Below, one piece after another: positions 56,563 through 64,000 of a stretch of 64,000 nucleotides of DNA. The position numbers were made by a program, and so were the translations under genes. The notes below the pieces were generated by a model. The model was not told where the DNA came from. It did no database searches and saw nothing but the letters and a program-made list of their open reading frames with translations. This DNA comes from Candidatus Heritagella intestinalis (GTDB lineage: Bacteria > Bacillota > Clostridia > Oscillospirales > Acutalibacteraceae), in the NCBI GenBank assembly GCA_904420555.1, contig CAJFVO010000001.1, positions 186,001 through 250,000 on the forward strand, given 5' to 3'. Within the stretch, counting starts at the first letter, position 1. The number at the start of each line of letters is the position of its first letter.

Positions 56563-58794
56563 TCATGCTGATGGTTCCTCTTTCGCCAGCAAAAACCGCA
56601 GCAGCCCCGAATACCGGCGGGTTTTCCGGTCATTGGCCACCATTTTTTGTATGGTTCCCTCTTCCCCCACCAGAATCAGCAGGCTTTTGGCCCGGGTAAC
56701 GGCAGTGTAGAGGAGATTCCGATATTGGAGCTGCTTGGGCCCCGGAAACATGGGGAGAATTACCGCCTGGAACTCGTTGCCCTGGCTTTTATGTACCGTG
56801 GCCGCATAGGCCAGCTCCAACTCGTTGGCGTGGTCGGTATCATACAGGACCATCTTGTCATCAATGGCCACGGTGAGGGCCCCAGCGGCTTTGTCAATCT
56901 CCACCAGAATGCCCACGTCCCCATTGAACACCCCTTCCCCGGTAGTGCCGTCGCTGCGGGTCCAGGGGAGGTTGTAGTTGTTCTTCACCTGCATGACCTT
57001 GTCCCCCTCCCGGAGGATGCTGCCGCCGATGGAAAGCTCCTTTTTTCCCTTTTCCGGCGGATTCAGGGCCTCCTGGAGCCGGTGATTCAGCTCGATGGTG
57101 CCCAGCTCCCCCTTCCGGCTGGGAGCCAGCACCTGGATGTCCTGGAATACAGAATAGCCATAGCTGGCCGGGAGCCGCCGGGCACAAAGGTCCACAATGG
57201 TATTGGAAATGGATTCCGCCCGGCGCAGGGGCAAAAAGAAAAAGTCATGGGCTTTATCCCGGAGCTCCGGCATCTGCCCGGCTACAATCCGGTGGGCATT
57301 GGTGACAATGAGGCTCTCCATAGACTGGCGAAAAATCTCCGTGAGCTGCACCACTGGGAACATTCCGGAAGCAATCAAATCCCCCAGCACATTCCCCGCC
57401 CCAACGGAGGGAAGCTGGTCGCAGTCCCCCACCAGAATCAGCCGGCAGCCCAGGGGCAGGGCCCGGAGAATCCCTTCAAAAAGCAGGGTATCCACCATGG
57501 ACAGCTCGTCCACTACCACGGCGTCGCATTCCAAGGGGTTGCGCTCGTTGCGGCTGAAAACCGGGTTGTCCTGGTCATCCCATTCCACCTGTAAAAGCCG
57601 GTGGACGGTCTTGGCCTCCTCGCCAGTCAGCTCGGACATCCGCTTGGCGGCCCGTCCGGTGGGAGCAGCCAGCAACACGGTTTCCCCTTTATTCTTCAAA
57701 ATCCGGATAATCCCGTTTAACGTCGTGGTCTTACCGGTACCGGGGCCGCCGGTGAGGATCAGGAAGCCTTTTTCCAGCGCCTGGACAATGGCCTCTTTTT
57801 GCTCCGCCGCATAGTGGATGTTTTCCCGAATCTCCACTTCCTTGATGGCCCCCTCTACCCCTACAATAGACTGGGGCGGATACCGGAGCATCATTTTCAG
57901 CCGGTCGGCGCTATAGGTTTCGGACTGGTAATACCGGGGCAGGAAGATGAACTCCCGCTCTCCGAAGGTCTGGGCCTGCACATCAAAGGTCTCCTCCATG
58001 CTGCGCAGGGTGCCGCCCACGGATTCTACCTCTACCTGGAGCATCCGGGCCGCCACCTGGGCCAGCCGGTCCCGGGGAAGACAGGTGTGGCCGTTGTCGG
58101 CGTTGTGCCGGAGCACATGGAGGATACCCGCCCGGATACGGCCGCTGTCATCCTGGGGCATTTCCAGGGAAGCGGCAATGGTATCCGCCCGGGCAAAATC
58201 AATGTCCAATTCCTCATCGCAGAGACAGAAGGGGTCCTGCCGAATGCACTCCTCTGCATGGGCGCCGTACCGCTTCCAAATGCGCACCGATTCCTCCGGC
58301 GTGATGCCGTACTTCCCCAGCCGGGCCATGACGTCCTTAATCCCGTTGGCCTGCTGGAAATCCTCCGAAATTCTCTTGGCTTTACTCTTGGTGACACCCT
58401 TTACCTGGGCCAGCCGCTCCGGCTCTTTCTCAATGACCTCCAAAGAGTTCTCCCCAAAGGTCTCCACAATACGGGCGGCGGTAGCGGCCCCGATGCCCTT
58501 CACCGCTCCGGAGGACAGATATTTCAGAATCGCGGCGGCGGTGGCCGGGCGGGAGCGCTCACAAACCTCCGCCTTGAACTGCGGGCCAAAGCTGGGATGA
58601 TTGCTCCACACGCCGATGACTTTCAGCTCTTCCCCAGCGCTGACAAAGGGCAGGGTACCCACTACCGTGACCAGCTCCTCGCTGTTATTTAACTCCAACA
58701 CCGTATACTGGTTTTTCTCGTTGCGGAAAATCACCCGTTCCACGGTCCCGCTCATTTCATAAAGGGTGCTTTCCCCCTGCCGCTCCGCCGCCAT
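56563..58794 (-). CDS. recD2: ATP-dependent RecD2 helicase
   Basis: RecD-like superfamily-1 5'-3' helicase, 743 aa, that acts without RecBC. Helix-hairpin-helix YLSSGAVKGIGAATAARIV near residue 95, then Walker A ILTGGPGTGKTTTLNGI, AAPTGRAAKRMSELTG, Walker B VVVDELSMVD, GDCDQLPSVGAGNVL and C-terminal YAATVHKSQGNEF and YTAVTRAKSLLIL. ATG 58794 with GGAGGAAAGAGC upstream. Known RecD2 proteins help in replication and mismatch repair. Confidence 0.95.
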   Translation of the reverse strand: MAAERQGESTLYEMSGTVERVIFRNEKNQYTVLELNNSEELVTVVGTLPFVSAGEELKVIGVWSNHPSFGPQFKAEVCERSRPATAAAILKYLSSGAVKGIGAATAARIVETFGENSLEVIEKEPERLAQVKGVTKSKAKRISEDFQQANGIKDVMARLGKYGITPEESVRIWKRYGAHAEECIRQDPFCLCDEELDIDFARADTIAASLEMPQDDSGRIRAGILHVLRHNADNGHTCLPRDRLAQVAARMLQVEVESVGGTLRSMEETFDVQAQTFGEREFIFLPRYYQSETYSADRLKMMLRYPPQSIVGVEGAIKEVEIRENIHYAAEQKEAIVQALEKGFLILTGGPGTGKTTTLNGIIRILKNKGETVLLAAPTGRAAKRMSELTGEEAKTVHRLLQVEWDDQDNPVFSRNERNPLECDAVVVDELSMVDTLLFEGILRALPLGCRLILVGDCDQLPSVGAGNVLGDLIASGMFPVVQLTEIFRQSMESLIVTNAHRIVAGQMPELRDKAHDFFFLPLRRAESISNTIVDLCARRLPASYGYSVFQDIQVLAPSRKGELGTIELNHRLQEALNPPEKGKKELSIGGSILREGDKVMQVKNNYNLPWTRSDGTTGEGVFNGDVGILVEIDKAAGALTVAIDDKMVLYDTDHANELELAYAATVHKSQGNEFQAVILPMFPGPKQLQYRNLLYTAVTRAKSLLILVGEEGTIQKMVANDRKTRRYSGLLRFLLAKEEPSA

Positions 58795-58897
58795 GCTCTT
58801 TCCTCCGAATCTGTGAATCTTCCTATTAGTATAATACAAACCACAGGAGATTTCAAACTTTTACCGGGCGACGTTCACAAGAGCGGAACTATCTCCA

Positions 58898-59239
58898 TTA
58901 GCACTCCTCTGCAAGCCGGGTTTCCAGCTCCCCGGCCGGGCAGATTTCCAAAAAGGGAATTTCCACCTGCATCCGCCGGCAGATTTCCCTGGTCTCTTCA
59001 TCCATCCCACGGTCTACACAGATAAGCCGGTGAGGGCCCTTGCCCCCCATCCACCGGAGCCGCTCCGCTACGGCCCGCAATAAGTACTCTGCCTCTTCCT
59101 CCCGGCCTTTCATCACCAGAACCACCGCGCAGCCTTTGGCGCGATGAGGCCGGAGCAGCCAGAAAATCAGCAGCCGGCAGGCTTCCGCCATGCCTAATAT
59201 CATGAAAAATACCAGCAGCAGCTTTCCAATCCATTCCAT
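58898..59239 (-). CDS. Small membrane protein of unknown function
   Basis: 113 aa with one N-terminal hydrophobic segment (KLLLVFFMILGMAEACRLLIFW), then a cytoplasmic-looking Arg/Glu-rich region (GREEEAEYLLRAVAERLRW), and the end has ICVDRGMDEETREICRRM and FLEICPAGEL. GGAGGG precedes ATG 59239; upstream codons are unlikely. It lies 100 nt upstream of recD2. No family was recognised, although similar short proteins with this C-terminus occur in Clostridia. Confidence 0.6.
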   Translation of the reverse strand: MEWIGKLLLVFFMILGMAEACRLLIFWLLRPHRAKGCAVVLVMKGREEEAEYLLRAVAERLRWMGGKGPHRLICVDRGMDEETREICRRMQVEIPFLEICPAGELETRLAEEC

Positions 59240-59293
59240 AGGGCTTTCCCTCCTTATCTCTGCTATCCTATGCAGGAGGGGAAAACTTTGACA

Positions 59294-59332
59294 AAACAAA
59301 AGCCTCTGAAAACGGACTTCCGCTTTCAGAGA
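59294..59332 (-). terminator. Terminator after luxS
   Basis: CTCTGAAAGCGG pairs with CCGTTTTCAGAG around a 4-nt loop; GCTTTTGTTTT follows on the minus strand, 20 nt after the luxS stop. Confidence 0.85.
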
Positions 59333-59353
59333 CTTTTTTACACATTGGCAATA

Positions 59354-59812
59354 TTATGCCTGATAAGCCAATCGGGTTTCATCCCAATCCGCGATAACCG
59401 GCAGGAAATTTCTCGCCCATTCCAGAGCGCCGGGCAAATCATGCTCCTGATAATTCCCGCATTCCTCCGGCTTGGTTCCGGGAATCTCTCCGGTAAACTC
59501 GGCGATTTTCTGGAAGATTTCCCGAATCAACTCCACGGCCCGGGCCTTCTCCACATTCCGCAGAAGGAAATAGAAGCCCGTGCGACAGCCCATAGGCCCA
59601 AAATAGATAACGGAATCCTTTTCCGCGCTGTTCCGGGCAAAGGTTGCGAAAAGATGCTCAATAGTGTGCATCACCGGGTTGGGGAGATAGGGCGGGGTGT
59701 TGGGCTTTACCAGCCGGATGTCATAGGTAATGATGTCTCCGTCTATCCGGGAAAGGTAAATTCCCGGCTCCAGCTTGTTGTGGTCCACGCAGAAACTTGC
59801 GATTCTTTCCAT
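59354..59812 (-). CDS. luxS: S-ribosylhomocysteine lyase LuxS
   Basis: Cleaves S-ribosylhomocysteine to homocysteine and DPD, the precursor of autoinducer-2. 152 aa. Metal site HTIEH in NPVMHTIEHLFATFARN, catalytic Cys in GPMGCRTGFY and the third ligand in EECGNYQEHDL. The ATG 59812 is 25 nt after metK, behind AGAGGAAAG, so the two share the SAM riboswitch transcript; this makes sense since LuxS recycles the by-product of SAM use. Confidence 0.97.
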   Translation of the reverse strand: MERIASFCVDHNKLEPGIYLSRIDGDIITYDIRLVKPNTPPYLPNPVMHTIEHLFATFARNSAEKDSVIYFGPMGCRTGFYFLLRNVEKARAVELIREIFQKIAEFTGEIPGTKPEECGNYQEHDLPGALEWARNFLPVIADWDETRLAYQA

Positions 59813-59837
59813 AAAACTTACTTTCCTCTCTCCCAAA

Positions 59838-61022
59838 TTAAAGGCCCAGCACCTTTTTCAGCTCGTCCACCTTATCGGTCTTTTCCCAGGCAACCCCCAG
59901 GTCTTCCCGGCCCATGTGTCCATAAGCAGCCAGCTGGCGGTAAATGGGAGACCGCAGGCCCAGGTCCCGGATAATGGCGGTGGGACGCAGGTCGAATACC
60001 TTCTTCACAGCGTCAGCCAGCACGTCCTTGCCAAAGGGAGAAGTCCCGAAGGTCTCCACCATGATGGACACGGGATGGGCCACGCCGATGGCGTAGGCCA
60101 GCTGCACTTCGCACTTTTTGGCGGCGCCGGCAGCCACCAGGTTCTTGGCCACATAGCGGGCGGCATAAGCGGCGGAACGGTCCACCTTGGTGGGGTCCTT
60201 GCCGGAGAAAGCGCCGCCGCCGTGACGGCCATATCCGCCATAGGTGTCCACGATAATCTTCCGGCCGGTGAGGCCACTGTCGCCTACCGGGCCGCCGATG
60301 ACAAAGCGGCCAGTGGGGTTGATGAAGAACCGGGTGTTTTCGTCCAGCATCTCTGCCGGGAGCACGGGACGAATCACATACTCCACCATATCCTGACGAA
60401 TCTGCTCCAGGGAAACGTCTTCGTCGTGCTGGGTGGAGAGCACCACGGTGTCCACCCGCACCGGACGGTCGTCCTCATATTCCACAGTAACCTGGGTCTT
60501 TCCATCGGGACGCAGGTACGGGAGCTGGCCGTTTTTCCGGACTTCTGCCAGACGCTTGGCCATTTTGTGAGCCAGAGAGATGGCCAGAGGCATCAACTCC
60601 GGGGTTTCGTCACAGGCAAAGCCGAACATCATACCCTGGTCGCCTGCGCCCAGACGGCTGTTTTCATCATCGGCGCCGTTTTTCATCTCATAGGACTCAT
60701 CCACGCCCATGGCAATATCCGGAGACTGCATGTCAATGGAAGTGAGCACTGCGCAGGTATTTCCGTTAAAGCCGCTGTCAGGGTTGTCATAGCCGATGTC
60801 GCAGACCACCTTCCGCACCACCGAGGGGATGTCCACATAGCATTCTGTGGAGATTTCGCCCATAACGTGGATAACGCCGGTAGTAGCGGTGACTTCGCAG
60901 GCCACATGGGAATTGGGGTCCTTTTCCAGCATAGAGTCCAGGATTGCGTCGGAAATCTGGTCGCATACCTTATCGGGATGGCCTTCCGTTACAGATTCAG
61001 ATGTGAAAAAATATTTTGCCAT
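59838..61022 (-). CDS. metK: S-adenosylmethionine synthetase
   Basis: Makes SAM from methionine and ATP. 394 aa. Motifs: [20 protein letters not shown] at the start, [16 protein letters not shown], and [21 protein letters not shown] (the GGGAFSxKD phosphate loop). ATG 61022 has GGAGG nearby. Under a SAM-I riboswitch, followed by luxS. Confidence 0.98.
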   Translation of the reverse strand: MAKYFFTSESVTEGHPDKVCDQISDAILDSMLEKDPNSHVACEVTATTGVIHVMGEISTECYVDIPSVVRKVVCDIGYDNPDSGFNGNTCAVLTSIDMQSPDIAMGVDESYEMKNGADDENSRLGAGDQGMMFGFACDETPELMPLAISLAHKMAKRLAEVRKNGQLPYLRPDGKTQVTVEYEDDRPVRVDTVVLSTQHDEDVSLEQIRQDMVEYVIRPVLPAEMLDENTRFFINPTGRFVIGGPVGDSGLTGRKIIVDTYGGYGRHGGGAFSGKDPTKVDRSAAYAARYVAKNLVAAGAAKKCEVQLAYAIGVAHPVSIMVETFGTSPFGKDVLADAVKKVFDLRPTAIIRDLGLRSPIYRQLAAYGHMGREDLGVAWEKTDKVDELKKVLGL

Positions 61023-61055
61023 TTCATAGCCTCCATTCAAAAATTCGCGGGGTAC

Positions 61056-61084
61056 AAAAAAGCCGCCCGGCTAAACCGGACGGC
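61056..61084 (-). terminator. SAM riboswitch terminator
   Basis: GCCGTCCGG pairs with CCGGGCGGC around a short loop, followed by six T, 33 nt upstream of metK. Confidence 0.88.
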
Positions 61085-61093
61085 ATATGCGTA

Positions 61094-61200
61094 CCTCATC
61101 TTTCGGTTTAACCCGCAGGAATTGGCACCAACACGGCGCTCGCGCACCGCAGGTTGCCGGACATCACAGGGCCTGTTCCCTCCGTCACTCTTGATAAGGG
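61094..61200 (-). ncRNA. SAM-I riboswitch (S box)
   Basis: S-box features in order on the minus strand: CTTATCAAGAGTGACGGAGG, GGCCCTGTGATGTCCGGCAA, CC, a variable hairpin, GGTGCCAATTCCTGCGG and GAAAGATGAGG. The Rho-independent terminator follows. It should repress metK-luxS when SAM is high. Confidence 0.96.
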
Positions 61201-61222
61201 GTGATTCAATTTTGCAGGAAAG

Positions 61223-61231
61223 AGTATAGCA
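61223..61231 (-). promoter_or_regulatory. Extended -10 promoter of metK-luxS
   Basis: TGCTATACT lies about 23 nt before the S-box. The -35 region (ACAAGA) is weak, so the extended -10 may suffice. Confidence 0.5.
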
Positions 61232-61389
61232 CACTCTTTCGGGTATCTTGTGAATAAATTGTAAATTCTTGTCGGGGAAACCCTGGAAAGCGGAAAACGG
61301 AGGAAAGATGCTTTGGGCTTTTGGTTGGGATTCTCTTGAGCATCCCTGCCCCATATTCTCCGCTGTGCCATTTCCCTCCGCGCTGATTT

Positions 61390-61998
61390 TTACACTTTAC
61401 CCTTGAGCACCGGAGAAAGGCGCTTATACAGGGCAAAGGTGATAATGGAATCCAATACGGCTTTTGCAAAGGTCAAGGGCAGGTTGAAAATCAGGATGCC
61501 CTTCAAAATCGTATCAGCGGCAGGCACAATAGCGGAATACGCCCCGATAATAGCCTCCTCCTGCATAAAGGCCAGATACGCGGGATACACGATGAAATAA
61601 TTCACCAAAATGCTGCCCGCAGACATCACCAGGGTGCCGACAATCATGCCGATGAGGGCCGTTTTCCGGCTGGGGCGGCGGCGATAGATCAAGCCGGCGG
61701 GCACCACAAACAGCACGCCGATGAGGAAATTGCACATCTCCCCTATGCCGCCGGTGGTGGTGGCAAAGAGGTTGATGATGTTTTTAATCAGGCACACCGC
61801 CGCACCGTACACCGGCCCCAGGGCAAAAGAGGCCAGCAGGGCGGGCATCTCCGAAAAATCCACCTTGAGATAGCTGGGCAGGATGGGCAGGCCGAAGCTG
61901 AGGAACATCAGGATGGTGGCAGTTGCCCCCAGCAGGGCCGTGACGGTGAGCTTCCGCACGCTGATACCGCGAGCAGGACGAAGGGTTTGGGTTGACAT
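61390..61998 (-). CDS. ribU: Riboflavin ECF transporter S component RibU
   Basis: Substrate-capture subunit for riboflavin, 202 aa, about six helices. TVTALLGATATILMFLSFGLP, YLKVDFSEMPALLASFALGP and AVCLIKNIINLFATTTGGIGE match RibU. ATG 61998 has AAGGAGG upstream. An FMN riboswitch precedes it. Needs the shared EcfA/T module from elsewhere. The presence of an importer with no rib genes here suggests riboflavin uptake. Confidence 0.93.
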   Translation of the reverse strand: MSTQTLRPARGISVRKLTVTALLGATATILMFLSFGLPILPSYLKVDFSEMPALLASFALGPVYGAAVCLIKNIINLFATTTGGIGEMCNFLIGVLFVVPAGLIYRRRPSRKTALIGMIVGTLVMSAGSILVNYFIVYPAYLAFMQEEAIIGAYSAIVPAADTILKGILIFNLPLTFAKAVLDSIITFALYKRLSPVLKGKV

Positions 61999-62055
61999 GG
62001 AAAATTCCTCCTTGTAATTTGCAGTCTTTTCCGCGCGCGGCGGCAGGAGGAACGC

Positions 62056-62087
62056 AAAAAGCCCCTTTGCAAAAGATGCAAAGGGGC
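62056..62087 (-). terminator. FMN riboswitch terminator
   Basis: GCCCCTTTGCA pairs with TGCAAAGGGGC around TCTTT-like loop, followed by five T. Confidence 0.88.
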
Positions 62088-62109
62088 GCAGGAACACCTT
62101 CTGTTCACC

Positions 62110-62238
62110 GCTTCTTCCATCCGGACTATACCGTTGGCCCTGGAATCACACCAGATCAGCGGCGCAGACGCGCCGGTCGCGGGCTTTCCGACAAATCGGA
62201 TTACCGCCAGTGGGGAATTGCACCCCGCCCCGAAGACA
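62110..62238 (-). ncRNA. FMN riboswitch (RFN element)
   Basis: RFN signature on the minus strand: CTTCGGGGCGGGGTGCAATT, CCCCACTGGCGGTAATCC, AGCCCGCGA, GATCTGGTGTGATTCCAGG, GCCAACGGTATAGTCCGG and ATGGAAGAAG. It precedes a terminator and ribU, so FMN should switch off riboflavin import. Confidence 0.96.
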
Positions 62239-62255
62239 GCATTTAGTTTAATTTA

Positions 62256-62284
62256 ACGATAGCACAGCAGGGAAACTTTGTCAA
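62256..62284 (-). promoter_or_regulatory. Promoter of ribU
   Basis: TTGACA (62279-62284), 17-nt spacer, TATCGT (62256-62261), with TGTGC before the -10. Confidence 0.65.
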
Positions 62285-62311
62285 GAGCTTCCAGCGGATT
62301 TTTCTGGGGCG

Positions 62312-63565
62312 TTACGGTTTTCCCTTCCCCTCCCGCTGGTTCTCCATGTGGGCCTTATACTTCTTCCCCACCTCCAAAGAGGTTTGATAGGCGGAACCCA
62401 GCTTAATGGTATCCAGCCCAAACCGCCCACGGAGGTCGTCCAGGATGTGGTCTAACCGGCGGGCCTTTTCCCGCTTTTCATCCCGGAATAGGGTGGTCTG
62501 CATGGCGTCTTCCCGGACAATCTGGGTTAGGGAAATGCCCAGAAGCCGCAGCGGCGTCCTGCCCTTCCACAGCTCTGCCAAAAGGTCTTTGGCAATCTGA
62601 TACACTTCCTGGGTGATATCCGTAGGCTCTTCCAGCTTCCGCTGATGGGAGCGGTTTTGAAAGTTACTGCTGCGGATAGACACCGCTACACAGCCAGCCC
62701 GGAATCGATCGGCCCGGAGGCGTGCGGTGACGCTGTCGGCCAATTCCAGCAAAATTTGATTGGCCTCTTCCAGGGCGGTGACATCGTTTGCCAGGGTCGT
62801 GGAAACACTGTAGCCCTTGGCCTCCTCCGGCTCCGTCAACACCGGAGAATCATCGATTCCATTGGCGTACCGGTGCAGCTGCTGGCCGAATTTGTTCCCC
62901 AAAAGCCCCTGGAGCCGGGCCAGGTCTGCGGCAGCCAGTTCCCCGATAGTGTGAATATATGCCCGCTCCAGCTTCCGGGCCGTGGCCCCGCCTACCGAGA
63001 ACAACTCCCCCACCGGCAGCGGCCAGAGCTTGCGGGGGATTTCTTCCGGGAACAGGGTGTGGACTTTATCGGGCTTTTCAAAATCGCTGGCCATTTTGGC
63101 AAGGAGTTTATTCACGCTGATGCCCACGTTCACCGTAAATCCCAGCTCTTCCCGGATCGCGTCCTTGATGCTGCAGGCCACCTGCACTGGGTCGGGATAC
63201 AGCCTGCCGGTGCCGGTCATATCCAAAAAGCACTCGTCAATGGAGAACTTCTCCACCACCGGGGCCACCCGGCGGCAGATATCCATAAAGGCCTGGGAAT
63301 TCTTCTCGTATAAACGGAAATCCGGACGGGCCAGCACCAGCTCTGGACACTTTTTCAGGGCCATGGCCACAGGCTCCCCGGTGCGGACGCCGTACTTTTT
63401 TGCGGGGATGGATTTCGCCAGAATCACACCGGTGCGGTTTTCCGGGTCGCCGCCAATGGCAGAGGGAATCCGGCGCAGGTCTTCCCCGCCCTGGGCCACC
63501 CGGCGGGCAGCTTCCCAGGACAAATACGCGCTGTTCACATCCACATGAAAAATCAAGCGTTCCAC
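62312..63565 (-). CDS. Y-family DNA polymerase (DinB-like)
   Basis: Translesion polymerase, 417 aa. Palm motifs LIFHVDVNSAYLSWEA and FSIDECFLDMTG carry the catalytic acids; VGISVNKLLAKMASDFEKPD follows. Helix-hairpin-helix GELFSVGGATARKLE and the little-finger domain (YSVSTTLANDVTALEEANQ) are present. The start is GTG 63565 behind GAGGG. Only 31 nt separates it from the upstream membrane protein gene, and no LexA-type site is seen, so SOS control is not evident here. Confidence 0.9.
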   Translation of the reverse strand: MERLIFHVDVNSAYLSWEAARRVAQGGEDLRRIPSAIGGDPENRTGVILAKSIPAKKYGVRTGEPVAMALKKCPELVLARPDFRLYEKNSQAFMDICRRVAPVVEKFSIDECFLDMTGTGRLYPDPVQVACSIKDAIREELGFTVNVGISVNKLLAKMASDFEKPDKVHTLFPEEIPRKLWPLPVGELFSVGGATARKLERAYIHTIGELAAADLARLQGLLGNKFGQQLHRYANGIDDSPVLTEPEEAKGYSVSTTLANDVTALEEANQILLELADSVTARLRADRFRAGCVAVSIRSSNFQNRSHQRKLEEPTDITQEVYQIAKDLLAELWKGRTPLRLLGISLTQIVREDAMQTTLFRDEKREKARRLDHILDDLRGRFGLDTIKLGSAYQTSLEVGKKYKAHMENQREGKGKP

Positions 63566-63596
63566 AGAGTCCCTCTTTTCTCGTAAAACCGGCGTT

Positions 63597-64000
63597 TTAT
63601 GTGCGAATCCGGAAGGTGCGGGGCGCAAAACGGTAGATGAGGAAGCAGGCCACCCCGCAATACAGCAGACAAAAAGCGATGCACAGCAGGCCAAAGAGCA
63701 GAATGGGCATCCGGACCTGCATGAGGAAATAGCACACCAGATAAGTGGCCATCAAAATCAGCCGGTAAGTGCCGCTCTTCATTTCCGTACCGGCGTTATA
63801 GGGCTGCAGGAGATAGTAAATGGTGAGATAGTGTACGGAGAAAAAGACGCTCATAGACAGGATGGACACAATGAGCACCCCGTATTCCAGGGGATTTTCC
63901 GTACCGCCGGAAGCATAGAGCAGCACGGCCAGGCCCACGCCGATAACCGCCGCCGGCAGCAGGTTGACTTTGATAATCTCCCGCAAACGGATGGCGAAAA
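63597..64000 (-). CDS. Membrane protein, N-terminus outside the window
   Basis: The frame is open at the right edge; at least 133 codons are visible. Three or four hydrophobic segments: LLPAAVIGVGLAVLLYA, YGVLIVSILSMSVFFSVHYLT, LILMATYLVCYFLMQ and ILLFGLLCIAFCLLYCGV. No family was recognised. A TTG start within the visible part (63986) has no convincing Shine-Dalgarno, so the true start probably lies beyond. It is just upstream of the polymerase gene. Confidence 0.6.
   Translation of the reverse strand, partial: FAIRLREIIKVNLLPAAVIGVGLAVLLYASGGTENPLEYGVLIVSILSMSVFFSVHYLTIYYLLQPYNAGTEMKSGTYRLILMATYLVCYFLMQVRMPILLFGLLCIAFCLLYCGVACFLIYRFAPRTFRIRT

Noticed and set aside
61108-61371. Small open frames across the SAM riboswitch region
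   Set aside because: The region is explained by the S-box aptamer and its terminator; no ribosome site or family match.
62312-63597. SOS (LexA) control of the Y-family polymerase
   Set aside because: No GAAC...GTTC type palindrome in the 31-nt gap before the gene, and the upstream promoter lies outside the window.

Overview
The window looks like a GC-rich (roughly 60 %) chromosome segment from an anaerobic, low-toxicity-type Firmicute, most likely class Clostridia, Oscillospirales (Oscillospiraceae/Ruminococcaceae-like). This is inferred from gene content: the order SRP RNA-dnaX-ybaB-recR, infC-rpmI-rplT with an attenuated leader, the paired radical-SAM TIGR03960/TIGR03936 genes, oxygen-sensitive ThiH in a ThiS/F/G/H/E/C operon, ECF transporter S components (RibU, NiaX), ThyX, LuxS, a Bce-type antibiotic-sensing module, and the TPP, SAM-I and FMN riboswitches. 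Start codons are often TTG or GTG, placed by strong Shine-Dalgarno sites, and infC starts with ATT.

Layout. 1-4.7 kb (minus): topA (N-terminal part, runs off the left edge), dprA, a SpoU-type RNA methylase, and rplT-rpmI-infC behind a consensus promoter and attenuator. 4.8-18 kb: DUF421/DUF4363 membrane pair, cyclophilin lipoprotein, S1-domain protein, RlmI, a TPR-like protein, a lipoprotein, an epimerase, a family-4 uracil-DNA glycosylase, PduL, and the TIGR03960/TIGR03936 pair. This part is dotted with a mosaic, hairpin-rich intergenic repeat that I do not recognise. 18-20 kb: niacin uptake locus (niaX with two NiaR-like operators; niaR nearby). 20-28 kb (minus): TagGH-like ABC exporter, YdcF-like protein, BceAB with BceRS, CobO. 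28-35.5 kb (minus): recR, ybaB, dnaX, SRP RNA, U32 protein, mltG, 5-formyl-THF cyclo-ligase, DJ-1 protein. 35.5-39.4 kb: GNAT, DUF2156, tmk, thyX, DUF3783. 39.4-46.6 kb: GH3 glucosidase, MFS exporter, aconitase-like hydratase, HD protein, four tRNAs. 47-53.4 kb: DUF3737 protein and the thiSFGHEC operon with its TPP riboswitch. 53.4-64 kb: UroD-family methyltransferase, an unknown 410-residue protein, comF, recD2, luxS-metK under a SAM riboswitch, ribU under an FMN riboswitch, a Y-family polymerase and a truncated membrane protein.

How it works together. Most genes are housekeeping: translation, replication and repair, nucleotide and folate metabolism. Cofactor economy is a clear theme: thiamine is made under TPP control, while riboflavin and niacin are imported under FMN and NiaR control. 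SAM synthesis and LuxS share one S-box transcription unit. Defence against peptide antibiotics is represented by the BceRS-BceAB module, with a predicted BceR operator in front of bceA.

Most unusual signal: at least six copies of a modular palindromic repeat between 6 and 18 kb. They sit mostly flush against gene stop codons, their hairpins vary in sequence but keep pairing (covariation), and the repeat supplies near-identical 16-residue C-terminal tails to two unrelated proteins.
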